Shown here: positions 17,480-26,921 of the stretch, one piece after another
How positions within the stretch are numbered: the first letter of the stretch is position 1
Layout of the letters: each line of letters begins with the position of its first letter
Assembly (NCBI RefSeq): GCF_902806455.1
Contig: NZ_CADCWQ010000001.1
Location: 2,852,001 to 2,916,000, forward strand
Source: Virgibacillus doumboii
GTDB taxonomy: Bacteria; Bacillota; Bacilli; Bacillales; Amphibacillaceae
Length of the DNA stretch: 64,000 nt
Reading direction: 5' to 3'
The notes under the pieces: generated by a model
What the model saw: only the letters and a program-made list of their open reading frames with translations
Database searches by the model: none
Told to the model about the DNA's origin: nothing
Translations under genes and position numbers: made by a program

Positions 17480-17577
17480 TCTGACTCCCCCTTCGAAAAC
17501 TTTTTTATAAGTATATCATACAACTATCACTTGTTTGCTTACATAAAGAATAGAGGTCAGACCCTTTTTGTATAAAC

Positions 17578-17612
17578 AAAAAAAGGGACGCTATTTGATA
17601 ACAGCATCCCTT
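17578..17612 (-). terminator. Terminator of the small basic ORF
   Basis: On the minus strand AAAGGGATGCTGTT pairs with ATAGCGTCCCTTT and runs into TTTTTTTG. Confidence 0.7.
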
Positions 17613-17625
17613 TACAGTAAACGAC

Positions 17626-17733
17626 TTATCTTCGAGTGTTTCGAGCATTGGACTTACCCTTTGATCGTCTTTGTTCATCAGGTAATTTAGCTTTATTATT
17701 TTTCTTCTTCGGTGCATGTGAGTCTTTACCCAT
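17626..17733 (-). CDS. Small basic protein, 35 residues
   Basis: ATG 17733 follows GGAGGG at good spacing and a terminator lies directly after the stop. The product (GKDSHAPKKKNNKAKLPDEQ, then RRSKGKSNARNTRR) is highly basic and disordered, similar in size and composition to the ORF at 8024 but without clear alignment. Spore or RNA-binding roles are possible but unsupported. Confidence 0.6.
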   Translation of the reverse strand: MGKDSHAPKKKNNKAKLPDEQRRSKGKSNARNTRR

Positions 17734-17847
17734 GTTAAACCCTCCGATGTTTAAAAATCATCAAGACGGTTTTTATTGTTATCGAATTTTGCAGTATTAT
17801 TCATTGGAAGGCTTCCCTTTGCAACCCCTGTCCCAATATATCGCAAA

Positions 17848-19038
17848 TCAATCATCATTCTCGTTAACTTTTTGAAATAAAACTTCCGGGATCATTTCAA
17901 AGCCTTCAATCATCGTATTCTCTTCCACATCAATCATTAGACGAAGCTTTCCGTCGAAATAGACTTGGCGGACAAAACTTAAATCTTGTGGACTGACGGA
18001 AATATCTGCTACTTTTGTCTTTATCTTAATGGACTTGGAATTATACTTCGGTACGATATTACTCGCTTTTAACCCGTATTTTTCATCATCAATTACTGTT
18101 TTAAACGCATTTTCCACTTTTTCTGTATCGACATCTTTTACTCCACTGCTTGTTAAAACTTTTTCCACATCTTTGTAGTCAAAGGTCGGTACCTCTTCCT
18201 CTTCATTCTCTTCCACGACACGGTGAATCTCATCGTATACATTCGAAAGGGTGGATGTATTAATTTGATCTCCTGCTACATTTTTAACAATTTCCTCAAA
18301 AACAACCTTGTCGTCCTGAGCAGTCATCGTTTCTTCCGCATCTAATACGTCCTCTATGAAATGATAATCAAGTTCATACTTTTTCCCAGCCGAATAAAGC
18401 ACATGGTTGACATCGGCAGCATTTTCCGTAAAGCAAGGGAACAGAAAACCTGATATTGGAGCTTTCAGATTGATAATGGGGTCTACGACAATATTGTATT
18501 TAAATTCCTTTTCCACATAGTCAAACAGTAACTCTTTTTTCGGTTCTTCTGTTTTATTCATACTGCATAAAATAAAAGGATTCGCATAAACTGCATCCCG
18601 TTCACTTTCTTCCGCTTCTTCGCTATTCGATTTCATCGGTTTCCTGTATTCACCGCGAATAAAGGTTACGACAATATCCATTTCATATTGCTTATCCTTC
18701 AGCATTTTTTCCACAAGTCGCAGCATATGGCTATTCCATTCTTCCGTATCGTTGCTAAGCAGACCCTGGTGTAAAATTAGCTGACTGTTATCTTCCACAT
18801 CCCGTTGAAATTTTAATTCAAATAATTTTTCGTCCAACTTACCGGAAAGTACTTTTTTAAAGTTGTTCATAAATAGTTCTTTCTGTTCCTCTTCCAATAA
18901 TTCAAAAGGAACACTTTGATGATGGTAAATCTCACTCGATTCTTTCATGATGTATACATAAAATATTTCATGAATTTTTAATAGATCATTATTTACTTTG
19001 AATTGTTTTTTAATGGTTGCTATATCTTTCTTGTTCAA
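17848..19038 (-). CDS. DUF4317 family protein
   Basis: A 396-residue soluble acidic protein whose N terminus NKKDIATIKKQFKVNNDLLK, with YVYIMKESSEIYHH, is typical of DUF4317. It has a middle acidic segment (ENEEEEVPTFDYKDVEKVL) and an ending with IVPKYNSKSIKIKTKVADIS. The start is TTG 19038 behind GGGAGTGG. The family is common in Firmicutes and uncharacterised. It is followed downstream by the small basic ORF with about 115 bp between. Confidence 0.82.
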   Translation of the reverse strand: MNKKDIATIKKQFKVNNDLLKIHEIFYVYIMKESSEIYHHQSVPFELLEEEQKELFMNNFKKVLSGKLDEKLFELKFQRDVEDNSQLILHQGLLSNDTEEWNSHMLRLVEKMLKDKQYEMDIVVTFIRGEYRKPMKSNSEEAEESERDAVYANPFILCSMNKTEEPKKELLFDYVEKEFKYNIVVDPIINLKAPISGFLFPCFTENAADVNHVLYSAGKKYELDYHFIEDVLDAEETMTAQDDKVVFEEIVKNVAGDQINTSTLSNVYDEIHRVVEENEEEEVPTFDYKDVEKVLTSSGVKDVDTEKVENAFKTVIDDEKYGLKASNIVPKYNSKSIKIKTKVADISVSPQDLSFVRQVYFDGKLRLMIDVEENTMIEGFEMIPEVLFQKVNENDD

Positions 19039-19152
19039 TTATGTCCACTCCCAGTTGATTATCGATATGTATGCATTCTTCCATTCTATCATAGATAAGA
19101 TTTGTTTCTCCTGTTTTTCAGCTGAAATTTCTATGAATCATTCAGGTAAAAT

Positions 19153-19453
19153 GAGGCTGGGACAAAAGTGTTTTATCAAAAACAGAAACCGAACATAGTG
19201 GAAATGGTGTATAAAACCGCTCCGGGAATATACTTCGCTTTCACACCTCCGGGTACCAAGGCGACATCTGCTCAAAAAGTGCGTTTTCGCAGTGTCTTCT
19301 TAGCCGGGGGCGGCTGGTGAGCCTCCGAAGCGCTAACGCACTTCGTAGTCTCACCGATGCCTTTCCTCCCCCAGGAGTCTACGTATATTACCTCCGCTGC
19401 TTCCATACATTGTTCGTCTTTTGCGCAACACTATTTTGTTATGTCCCAGCCTC
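19153..19453. repeat. 301-bp repeat element with GAGGCTGGGACA terminal inverted repeats
   Basis: GAGGCTGGGACA at 19153-19164 is matched by TGTCCCAGCCTC at 19442-19453. The inside is GC-richer than its surroundings and has several short palindromes (for example CTCCGGG, GCGTTAGCGC-like) but no coding frame. I recall similar GGCTGGGACAAAA elements in halotolerant Bacillaceae. It is probably a MITE-like or structured intergenic repeat. Confidence 0.65.
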
Positions 19454-19492
19454 GACATCATATGTCTTAGCATTATTCGTTAGACAATTTAA

Positions 19493-20827
19493 CTAACCTG
19501 ATATATCCTTAAGCATCTGTTCCAGTTGTTCCACGGAGGAATTTGTCATTCTTTTATATAGATCCAAAATGGACTGGCCATAATTGTCACCAGGGACTGC
19601 CCATTTTCCGTTTAACCCGGTCCATGTGGGCGCAGACCCTCGTGTTACCAAATCAAAACGGGGATCAAGCAGCGGGTATTTATCCGGCAGGGAATCAGTA
19701 GTTGCATAAGCAAACAAGTGCTGCAAATGTGCGAGTACACCATCCCTCGGCGTATCAAAGCTGGCACCAGGATTATCCGGTCCAGTCGCACCCAATCCGC
19801 AATAATTATTTTGCTCCGGCTGGACAACACCAGTAAATCTCAAATAATCGGTTTCATGCATTGCCTGGGCAAAAGCAATATCTCCACGTATTCCATAATA
19901 TTCTCCAAACGTTAAATAATAGATTCCAAGTTCAACTGCATCCGCATTGACTTCTTTAACATACTGATTCATCAGTTCCGGGGACAAAAACGTTTTCCCC
20001 ATAATCGCGTATCCATCCGTACTGCCGTCAGCACCTCCGCCTTCTGTCAAAATGTAAGCATCTTCAATTCCCGCATTCCGAACAGCTGCCAATCGCTGTT
20101 CAGCATTTTCCCTGCTTAAAAAAGCACCAGCCTGCACACGATACCAGCGTTCACCGGAAATCGTTGTTGGGCTGACAAAAGCCTCAAATCCTTTTGATTG
20201 TAAATAATCCACTCGGTCCTCAGCATTTACCCTTGACTGGAATGAACCGGCAATCACCTTGTAAAGTACATCGGCTTCCTCTTTTTGCTGCAGGTTGAAT
20301 GCTCTTGCCAAACCATTCACATGTCCCTGTGCCGAGGATTGCCGCCATGATGGATCACTGATCAATGCAGCGTCATGATCGTTATCGATAAATCCATTCT
20401 CCGTTAAAAGTGCAGACATTACCGTTTCGCGCAGTACATGGAAGTTCGCCTTTTTCTTGCCGCGATCCCTAAGCCGATTAACCTGGGTAATTTCTTCATG
20501 CATAATGTTCTGTATTTCAGCTGTTCTCGAAGAATCAGATAAGCTGCTGTGGATATAGTCTTCATATCCTTGTGCCTCACCATTAAAAGCATTGCAGTGA
20601 ATGGACAGAAAATAGTCCGCCCCCCAGGCATTCGCTTCATTTGTCCGCTCATTCAAACTCACAAATGTATCACCCGTACGGCTCATCCGTACATCCATAC
20701 CTTTGTAATTGGTCAAAATATCACGGATTCTTAAAGCAATATCCAGATTCATATCCTTTTCATACAGACCATTTCCTTGTGCACCCGGATCAGAACCACC
20801 GTGCCCCGGGTCCAAATAAAGTTTCAT
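19493..20827 (-). CDS. Three-domain cell-wall hydrolase: amidase_3, SPOR repeats, glucosaminidase
   Basis: A 444-residue protein. Residues 1-175 are an N-acetylmuramoyl-L-alanine amidase (amidase_3) with zinc ligands in LDPGHGG (His8), YEKDMN (Glu), FLSIHCNAF (His) and catalytic Glu of LLTENGFID. Residues 185-262 are two SPOR-type repeats (YKVIAGSFQSRVNAEDRVDY and YRVQAGAFLSRENAEQRLAA), which bind denuded glycan. Residues 270-435 are a GH73-type glucosaminidase (IAFAQAMHETDYLRF, then NNYCGLGATG). There is no signal peptide, as in mother-cell spore lysins such as CwlC. ATG 20827 follows GAAAGGAG. Confidence 0.9.
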   Translation of the reverse strand: MKLYLDPGHGGSDPGAQGNGLYEKDMNLDIALRIRDILTNYKGMDVRMSRTGDTFVSLNERTNEANAWGADYFLSIHCNAFNGEAQGYEDYIHSSLSDSSRTAEIQNIMHEEITQVNRLRDRGKKKANFHVLRETVMSALLTENGFIDNDHDAALISDPSWRQSSAQGHVNGLARAFNLQQKEEADVLYKVIAGSFQSRVNAEDRVDYLQSKGFEAFVSPTTISGERWYRVQAGAFLSRENAEQRLAAVRNAGIEDAYILTEGGGADGSTDGYAIMGKTFLSPELMNQYVKEVNADAVELGIYYLTFGEYYGIRGDIAFAQAMHETDYLRFTGVVQPEQNNYCGLGATGPDNPGASFDTPRDGVLAHLQHLFAYATTDSLPDKYPLLDPRFDLVTRGSAPTWTGLNGKWAVPGDNYGQSILDLYKRMTNSSVEQLEQMLKDISG

Positions 20828-21034
20828 AAATATTGCTCCTTTCTGCTTAAATATACAGTCAGTAATATAATATTAAGGAAAAGGAAATTCGTATGGGACA
20901 AAAGATTCAAGATATCATAAATTGAGAAAAGTACTAGTGGACATATATCTCTTTCCCTTAACCAATCTTAAAAACATAAGCGCCCGTTTAGCACACGTAC
21001 AAACATTAAATTTAATACTTTCTTTGGTTCCAGT

Positions 21035-21095
21035 GAAAAAAGGTCAGTCCCCCACTGCGCTAGCACTTTAGCACAGAAGGCGGGCCGACCCTTTC
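21035..21095 (-). terminator. Terminator of the TPR gene
   Basis: AAAGGGTC (minus strand) pairs with GACCTTTTTT around a GC-rich inner stem, ending in a T run. Confidence 0.65.
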
Positions 21096-21121
21096 AGTTA
21101 TTACGTTCGTTCTTTTCCTTC

Positions 21122-23218
21122 TTAACCTAACATGTTCATTAACTCATACTGACGAAGCCTCAACTCATATAAAGTGAGAGGGTCACGGTAGATTTCCGGT
21201 TTTTCATGCATCGTATTTAGGGAATATCTATGTTTTTCAATCGTATCTTGTACTTCTTCGCTAACCAGACTCAGCTCTTCAAGCGGAGTTGAGAAAAACT
21301 TACTTACATCCCACTCCAGCGATCGCTCAAATAACTCCAATTGTTGTTGAAACGGATTTATTAATTCCTCGACAATTGGACGATAGTCTTCATTTTCAAT
21401 ATAATCTTTATATCTGTAATGGAGTCTTTCTTTATTTTTGGACATGGATCCCAAGAGTTTACCCGTCCCTTTTAATAACAACTGGGCGGGATTATTGCGC
21501 ATCATGATATTTACTTTTTCCATGTGCATCATTCCCCTTGATATCCGCTCCAAATCCCTCAGCCAATCATCTAATATCTTAAAATCACCATCTAATACAA
21601 TCTTCTCATCGCCATATTGATGATTAAAGCTTTCGCTCATTTCATTCATTTTAATTTGGCTGTCTCTTAATTCTTTCTCACAATCCTTCAGCCATCCCTG
21701 AACGGCATTTTTAAAGTCATCTTGTGCAGTATTTTCCATATATTCGGCAATTCGGCTATTCATTTCATCATTTATTTCAACATGGAGTTTGCCAAAGTCG
21801 CTGTCTTCATGAACCATTTCGGAACAATTTTGAAGTTGCTCGGGCAGTTTACTCATTATTTCCTCTAAGAAATTATCTTTTATTTGACGGAAAGAATCTT
21901 TCACGGCGTCTGTTTCTGCTTTTTCCATTTCCCTTAACTGATGATCTGTATCTGCTATCCCCGTAACGATTTCATTATTCCAATTAATTCTATCCGTAAT
22001 ACCATTTTCCACCTCTGCCCGTTTTTCTATTAAAAACTCGATTGAGGTTTTAATAATATCTCGGATTTTAGATGGACTTGCTACGTCGATGTTGTACTCT
22101 TCTACCACAGGTTCCATAAATTCATTTAAGTCATCTGACAGACCTTCTTGCTCCGCCCATGCCTTTATAGATTCAAACAGCTTAATCCCTTCTTGTCTGC
22201 CGTTTGGATTGGCATTTGACTGTTCAAAATGGTATTGTGCTTCACTAACCAGATTTTCATTTAAATCGGATTGAAAAAGCGTATCCCAAGCAAGTATAGC
22301 TGTTGACGATATTAAGGTATCTGGAACGGATGATACTTCCAGCCAGTTCGTTAAATGGTTCTGGATTAGCGGCGATATGTCGCTGATTAAATACTTTCCA
22401 CTAATCAATTCAAAATAAGATTCTTTATATAAGTTCGGAAGCTTCTTCCACTTATAGGATTCTTCCACATGATTCGTTAAAAGAAGCTGGTTAAACTCTT
22501 CCAGCCATTGTATAAAATAGTCACTTTTCTGATAGCTCTCCCACAATAGTTCCGAAAGGCTTTCGAATTGTAATTTGTCCATGTGCAATAAGGTTACTAA
22601 AGCTTCCTTAAAATAAATTGGCTCATAACCAATAGTTAGCCCCTGTTCTGCATATCCTTCTACTACTTCAAACCATGACAGTGATTTTGTTCGAATTGCT
22701 TCATTTACTGCAAGATCAATCGCGTTATCCCAATCCTTGAAGTTCTCAAAGAAAGTTTGAGCAACCTCCGTCACATCTGAATAATCCGGATCTAATTTAA
22801 CCGCTTCTTTAATGGCATCAATTGCATTTTCCAGTCTGTCTTGCTGTATGTATAAAGAAAACAGCTGCAGAAGGACTTCCGCTTTCAACCCAATCGATTG
22901 GGTTTTAACATCCCTATAGAATTTTTCCGCATCTGCCAATAAACCCATTTCGAAATAGGCATCTGCTATATTTTTTTGTGCCCATGGAAACAATTCATCC
23001 TCCAAGGGGGTCCCCCATTTATAAATAGCCGCTTCATAGTCCTTATTCAGGAAATAAACTTCACCTTGTGCGTAACGAATAGCAGATAAATTCGGCCGCT
23101 CTTTCTTCATCTCTTCCATGGACATCTCACCCAAAACGTTGATTGGATGCCTTTTTCCATAATCATCTACTAACGTTTGATAATAGGTTTTATTAATTAG
23201 TTCCATCTCCGTTGTCAC
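21122..23218 (-). CDS. Large TPR-containing protein
   Basis: About 698 residues. The start is GTG 23218, which follows GGGGGAT; a longer frame to 23269 lacks a ribosome site. TPR-like pairs occupy about residues 45-210 (IRYAQGEVYFLNKDYEAAIY, then NIADAYFEMGLLADAEKFYR, then LFSLYIQQDRLENAIDAIKE with AVKLDPDY). The C-terminal half is long amphipathic helices rich in Glu and Lys, probably coiled coil. There is no membrane segment. The architecture resembles TPR proteins found beside bacterial dynamins, but none is here. It is probably a scaffold; function unknown. Confidence 0.72.
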   Translation of the reverse strand: MTTEMELINKTYYQTLVDDYGKRHPINVLGEMSMEEMKKERPNLSAIRYAQGEVYFLNKDYEAAIYKWGTPLEDELFPWAQKNIADAYFEMGLLADAEKFYRDVKTQSIGLKAEVLLQLFSLYIQQDRLENAIDAIKEAVKLDPDYSDVTEVAQTFFENFKDWDNAIDLAVNEAIRTKSLSWFEVVEGYAEQGLTIGYEPIYFKEALVTLLHMDKLQFESLSELLWESYQKSDYFIQWLEEFNQLLLTNHVEESYKWKKLPNLYKESYFELISGKYLISDISPLIQNHLTNWLEVSSVPDTLISSTAILAWDTLFQSDLNENLVSEAQYHFEQSNANPNGRQEGIKLFESIKAWAEQEGLSDDLNEFMEPVVEEYNIDVASPSKIRDIIKTSIEFLIEKRAEVENGITDRINWNNEIVTGIADTDHQLREMEKAETDAVKDSFRQIKDNFLEEIMSKLPEQLQNCSEMVHEDSDFGKLHVEINDEMNSRIAEYMENTAQDDFKNAVQGWLKDCEKELRDSQIKMNEMSESFNHQYGDEKIVLDGDFKILDDWLRDLERISRGMMHMEKVNIMMRNNPAQLLLKGTGKLLGSMSKNKERLHYRYKDYIENEDYRPIVEELINPFQQQLELFERSLEWDVSKFFSTPLEELSLVSEEVQDTIEKHRYSLNTMHEKPEIYRDPLTLYELRLRQYELMNMLG

Positions 23219-23443
23219 GAAAATCCCCCGCTTGTGTTCATATATTTGTATTCGCGGTTCAACCGCCATACAACCAATTTATCTTTGTGAAATGAAAAAT
23301 ATTCTCTTATTTTAAAAGGACAACTTTAAAAAGCTCACCATTAAACTATTCGAAAAAAAGCATCGATTTATGGGGACGAGGGAGTAAATAGAACTACTTT
23401 ATCAATGGAGCAGGTTCAGAGACTGACAGCGAAAAGAAGTATT

Positions 23444-23471
23444 TTGTCATCTCTATAAAAGAGGATATAAT
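23444..23471 (+). promoter_or_regulatory. Sigma-A-type promoter of the MBL gene
   Basis: TTGTCA (23444-23449), 16-bp spacer, TATAAT (23466-23471), 35 bp before the ATG. Confidence 0.6.
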
Positions 23472-23506
23472 GAACGATACAAACATCCTTAAAGGAGTAC
23501 GAATAC

Positions 23507-24370
23507 ATGCAAACATTACAAAAACCTTCCAATCGTCTCTACTACCTGCCTCCATATCAAAAAACAGACCGTCCAATATTAGCCGCTGTTGCTGGCGACG
23601 ATAAGACACTGTTAATTGATGCCGGAAATTCTTCTAATCACGCTAAACAATTTAAAGAGCAATTGGCTGCCCATAATGTCTTCGGAGATTTTCTGGCTCT
23701 TACACACTGGCACTGGGATCATGTATTTGGTTTATATGAAATGGAAATACCTTCAATCGCGAATTTCATGACTTATGATAAAGTTAATGAGCTACAGGGG
23801 TTATCATGGGAAGACAAAGAGTTGGATAAAAGAGTTGAAGCAGGGATTGAAATTCCATTTTGTGCAGACGCAATAAAGCTAGAGCTTGGAAGTGAGCGAG
23901 AGGTTATCATACCAGATCCCGCTATTATTTTTGAAGAAAAAATGAAGCTCAATCTGGGAGGTGTTACCTGTATCATTGAACATGTTGGCGGGGATCATTC
24001 ACCTGATTCAAATATCATCTATATCCCAGAGGAAAAAACGCTATTTCTTGGTGATTGCCTTTATGCAAATATGTACGCAGAAAAATGGAATTATACTATT
24101 GAAAATGTGTTTAAGCTTTTGGAGAAGATTGATGGTTATGATGCTAATACTTTTTTCCTGTCCCATCATCCAGCACCTTTGACAAAGGATGAATTCGCTG
24201 GCTTTGTTTTATTATTGAAGACAAGTGCTATTTTAACGAAGAAACATAAAGGGGAGCCCGAGACAATTGCTGCAGAGATGTCCTCGTATTTCCAACGCGT
24301 GTTAACTGAAGACGATTTAGAAATAATCAGGTACTTTGTGAATGGGTACATGAACGGGTTTGACATGTAA
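23507..24370 (+). CDS. MBL-fold metallo-hydrolase
   Basis: A 287-residue metallo-beta-lactamase-fold protein with the binuclear metal motif THWHWDH near residue 66 (HxHxDH; Trp in the variable positions), a third His in VGGDHSPDS near 162, the bridging Asp of FLGDCLY near 182, and a last His in LSHHPAP near 222. It probably hydrolyses an ester, lactone or thioester. ATG 23507 follows AAAGGAGT. It is the first of two plus-strand genes, with the FAH-family gene 110 bp downstream. Confidence 0.87.
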   Translation: MQTLQKPSNRLYYLPPYQKTDRPILAAVAGDDKTLLIDAGNSSNHAKQFKEQLAAHNVFGDFLALTHWHWDHVFGLYEMEIPSIANFMTYDKVNELQGLSWEDKELDKRVEAGIEIPFCADAIKLELGSEREVIIPDPAIIFEEKMKLNLGGVTCIIEHVGGDHSPDSNIIYIPEEKTLFLGDCLYANMYAEKWNYTIENVFKLLEKIDGYDANTFFLSHHPAPLTKDEFAGFVLLLKTSAILTKKHKGEPETIAAEMSSYFQRVLTEDDLEIIRYFVNGYMNGFDM

Positions 24371-24482
24371 ATTGATCCTGCCGATGTAATAGAAATGCCA
24401 TTTTTGTGTAAAATAAACTGAAGTATCAATAAAAGGTAAAATAGGGACCAACTTTATCAAGTGAATAAGGAGTTATATTTAT

Positions 24483-25277
24483 ATGAAGACAATACAAAAG
24501 GGACAAAAGATAGTCCGTTATGAAAATAATGATAAAAAATATTATGGTATTGCTGATGGAGATGAAATTATACAATTATCCAGTACTTTAACGGAAATTG
24601 TTCACAATGAACTTAAATATGATGACGTAAGGGTTAAATATTATGATGTAAAAATTCTGGAGCCAGTAATCCCTTCGAAAATTGTTAATTTTGGTTGGAC
24701 ATATGCTGAACATGCTAAAGAAACTGGGGGAGAAGCAGGCCTCACGGAACCATTTCTGTTTTTAAAACCAAATTCATCTCTTATTCCTGATCAGGGTGAA
24801 ATCATTTTACCACCTGCCGAATTAACAAACCAGGTGGAATTGGAAGGAGAAGTAGCACTGGTTATTGGGAAACGCGGTAAAAATATAAAAGAAGAAGAGG
24901 CATTAGATTACGTTTTTGGCTGTACCATTTTTAACGATGTGACAGCAAGAGACCTTACGAAATCTGACCCGCAGTTCACAAGAGGTAAAGGGTTTGACAC
25001 CTTTGGCCCATTAGGTCCTCATATAGTGACAGGCCTCGATCCAACTAACTTAAGAATTGTTACGACTTTAAACGAAAAAGTCGTTCAAGACAGTAATACA
25101 AATCAGATGTCACTTTCGATTCCTTACCTGATCAGCTGGATTTCAGAAGTTATGACACTGGAGCCTGGTGATATTCTCGCAACTGGTTCTCCTTCTGGAA
25201 GCTGTCCATTGAAATCAGGAGATACGGTAGAAGTTGAAGTGGATCGTATTGGTAGACTTTCTAATTATGTTAAATAA
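24483..25277 (+). CDS. Fumarylacetoacetate hydrolase (FAH) family protein
   Basis: A 264-residue protein with the FAH C-terminal domain from residue 55: KIVNFGWTYAEHAKE, then FLFLKPNSSLI, metal ligands in VELEGEVALVIGK (ExE), GCTIFNDVTARDL (Asp), and the closing EPGDILATGSPSG. Members act as hydrolases, decarboxylases or tautomerases of beta-diketo acids or 2-oxo acids (for example oxaloacetate decarboxylase FahD1). ATG 24483 follows AAGGAG. Its pairing with an MBL hydrolase suggests a small catabolic step, but no pathway is visible. Confidence 0.87.
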   Translation: MKTIQKGQKIVRYENNDKKYYGIADGDEIIQLSSTLTEIVHNELKYDDVRVKYYDVKILEPVIPSKIVNFGWTYAEHAKETGGEAGLTEPFLFLKPNSSLIPDQGEIILPPAELTNQVELEGEVALVIGKRGKNIKEEEALDYVFGCTIFNDVTARDLTKSDPQFTRGKGFDTFGPLGPHIVTGLDPTNLRIVTTLNEKVVQDSNTNQMSLSIPYLISWISEVMTLEPGDILATGSPSGSCPLKSGDTVEVEVDRIGRLSNYVK

Positions 25278-25543
25278 TAATGTGAGCGAGACTGTGGAAG
25301 CCAACCGAAGATGCTCTCTTTTAGATGCAACAAGAAAAAGTCAATGCTGTTTACATAAAGATTAGCTATAGTTGCCTCAATCCAGGGTCCATAGGGACAG
25401 GAACCTTGGCCCACTTGATTTGAACCGGTAAACCTGCTCCTATGGTCCAAGAAAACAATCTAAAAACATTTCAAAACTCCTTCGTATGATGAATTAAGGA
25501 GGGAACTTACTGCGTTTACTTCATTACCTATGAAGCATAACTA

Positions 25544-26272
25544 CTATTCACTTGCACTTAAATACAAATCTATCGAATCCTCTACTTCCTTTGCGGCCAA
25601 TTGAATAAAGTTATCGTAGTCCTGCTTGGTATGTGCCTTATCTAAAGCAGCGTAATAATTCAACCGATTTTCTACTTTGATGACAATAGGTGGAAAGCCA
25701 TCTTTCATTAATTCTAAATTCAATAATAATCGTGATGTACGACCATTTCCGTCAATAAAAGGATGAATGCCTACAAATATTGCATGCAACATAGCACCAC
25801 GAGTAACTGGATGCATTTTCTCTGTTTCCTTTTCATACCAGTTCATTAGTTTTTCCATTTCATCTTTAATAAGATACGGTGCAGGTGGTGTATGTTTAGC
25901 ACCAGAAATAAATACTTGCTGATCTCGATAAACTCCTGCATATTCATCATGAATACCCTTTAAAATTAAACGAAGTAAATTCTTAATTTGCCATTCCGAT
26001 AAAGATTCTTTACGTTGAACAATTTCTTCCACATACGAAATAGCATCTCGATGATTAATAACCTCTAAATGTTCACGCATCGTTTTCCCGCCAACAGTTA
26101 TACCTTCTAGCACTACCTTCGTTTCCTGTAAAGTTAACGTGTTCCCTTCAATTGCATTTGAATGATATGTCCATTCAAGTAACAATTTTTCACGTAAACT
26201 CCTTAAAGTGTACTTTGGTAATGGACGTTTTGCATCAAGGAGTGCTTTTTTCTGATCAATTTGTTCAAACAT
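25544..26272 (-). CDS. Fic family protein
   Basis: A 242-residue Fic-domain protein. The catalytic motif HPFIDGNGRTSR (about residues 173-184) is the full HPFxxGNGRxxR, so it should transfer AMP or another nucleotide group to a target hydroxyl. The N-terminal YHSNAIEGNTLT matches the inhibitory helix motif (S/T)xxxE(G/N), so the enzyme is self-inhibited (class II type). The beta-flap region is VFISGAKHTPP. ATG 26272 follows AGGAGGTGA. It lies between chromosome and the tRNA-Leu island, in DNA that carries remnants of an earlier insertion. Confidence 0.9.
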   Translation of the reverse strand: MFEQIDQKKALLDAKRPLPKYTLRSLREKLLLEWTYHSNAIEGNTLTLQETKVVLEGITVGGKTMREHLEVINHRDAISYVEEIVQRKESLSEWQIKNLLRLILKGIHDEYAGVYRDQQVFISGAKHTPPAPYLIKDEMEKLMNWYEKETEKMHPVTRGAMLHAIFVGIHPFIDGNGRTSRLLLNLELMKDGFPPIVIKVENRLNYYAALDKAHTKQDYDNFIQLAAKEVEDSIDLYLSASE

Positions 26273-26473
26273 CCTATCTCACCTCCTAGGATAAAATCCA
26301 TATCCATTTATGTAAATTCTACAAAGACTTCTATTAAGACCATTTATCTAAACAAATTAACTTTTATAAATGTCGTGTATAATTGTGATTACATTGTATT
26401 ATAACATAATATATAAATTCCCATATTAGCTCTTAAATAATTCAATTGAAAAATTATCGTTATTGAAAAAACC

Positions 26474-26499
26474 TTGTGTTTGTGTAAAAAATGTGTGAA
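26474..26499. repeat. Arm-site-like sequence left of the island
   Basis: TTGTGTTTGTGTAAAAAATG followed by TGTGAAA resembles the TGTGTAAAATTTGTGTAAAA repeat that lies inside both ends of the island. Confidence 0.45.
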
Positions 26500-26545
26500 A
26501 TAATTTCAAACCCTACCTTTTCCACCCTTTTTCCCACAAAACAAA

Positions 26546-26588
26546 AACACCCATAAACATTGATGTATCAACATTTGTGGGTGTTTTA
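26546..26588. terminator. Hairpin matching the one beside the tRNA-Leu end
   Basis: AACACCCATAAACATTGAT pairs with ATCAACATTTGTGGGTGTT and a T run follows. The hairpin at 61591-61626 shares the sequence ATAAACATTGAT and lies the same distance (35-40 bp) from its att copy. It is probably the original tRNA-operon terminator or the end of an earlier element. Confidence 0.65.
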
Positions 26589-26622
26589 TCGTTTTTTAAA
26601 TTATCTCGTTTTCATCTAAAGA

Positions 26623-26642
26623 TACCGGTGGCCGGGGTCGAA
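26623..26642. repeat. Left attachment site (attL) of the tRNA-Leu island
   Basis: taccggtggccggggtcgaa is an exact 20-bp copy of the 3' end (T-arm and acceptor strand) of tRNA-Leu(CAA) at 61666-61685. After it the sequence diverges (acaacc against ccggca). Confidence 0.9.
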
Positions 26643-26685
26643 ACAACCTTAGAAATACTGATTTTATAAGGTTTTAAGTATGTTA

Positions 26686-26705
26686 TGTGTAAAATTTGTG
26701 TAAAA
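26686..26705. repeat. Candidate integrase arm site, left
   Basis: TGTGTAAAATTTGTGTAAAA, identical to 61523-61542, contains two direct TGTGTAAAA units. It lies 44 bp inside attL. Confidence 0.6.
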
Positions 26706-26921
26706 ACAAATTTATTGTGTAATTAAAGGAATCCATTTTGAAAAAATATTACTCAAAATGGATTCTAAAGTTTTCAGTTTATAAAAGAATTTGACCATTT
26801 CCTTCGTGTTTGCTCCACAATCGGCGCCCTTTTATGGAATACATTAACTACTACAGACAGGTACTGAGATGATCAAAAATTCAGTTATGATAATATATCT
26901 AATAAAAGGAGATGTTTAGCA

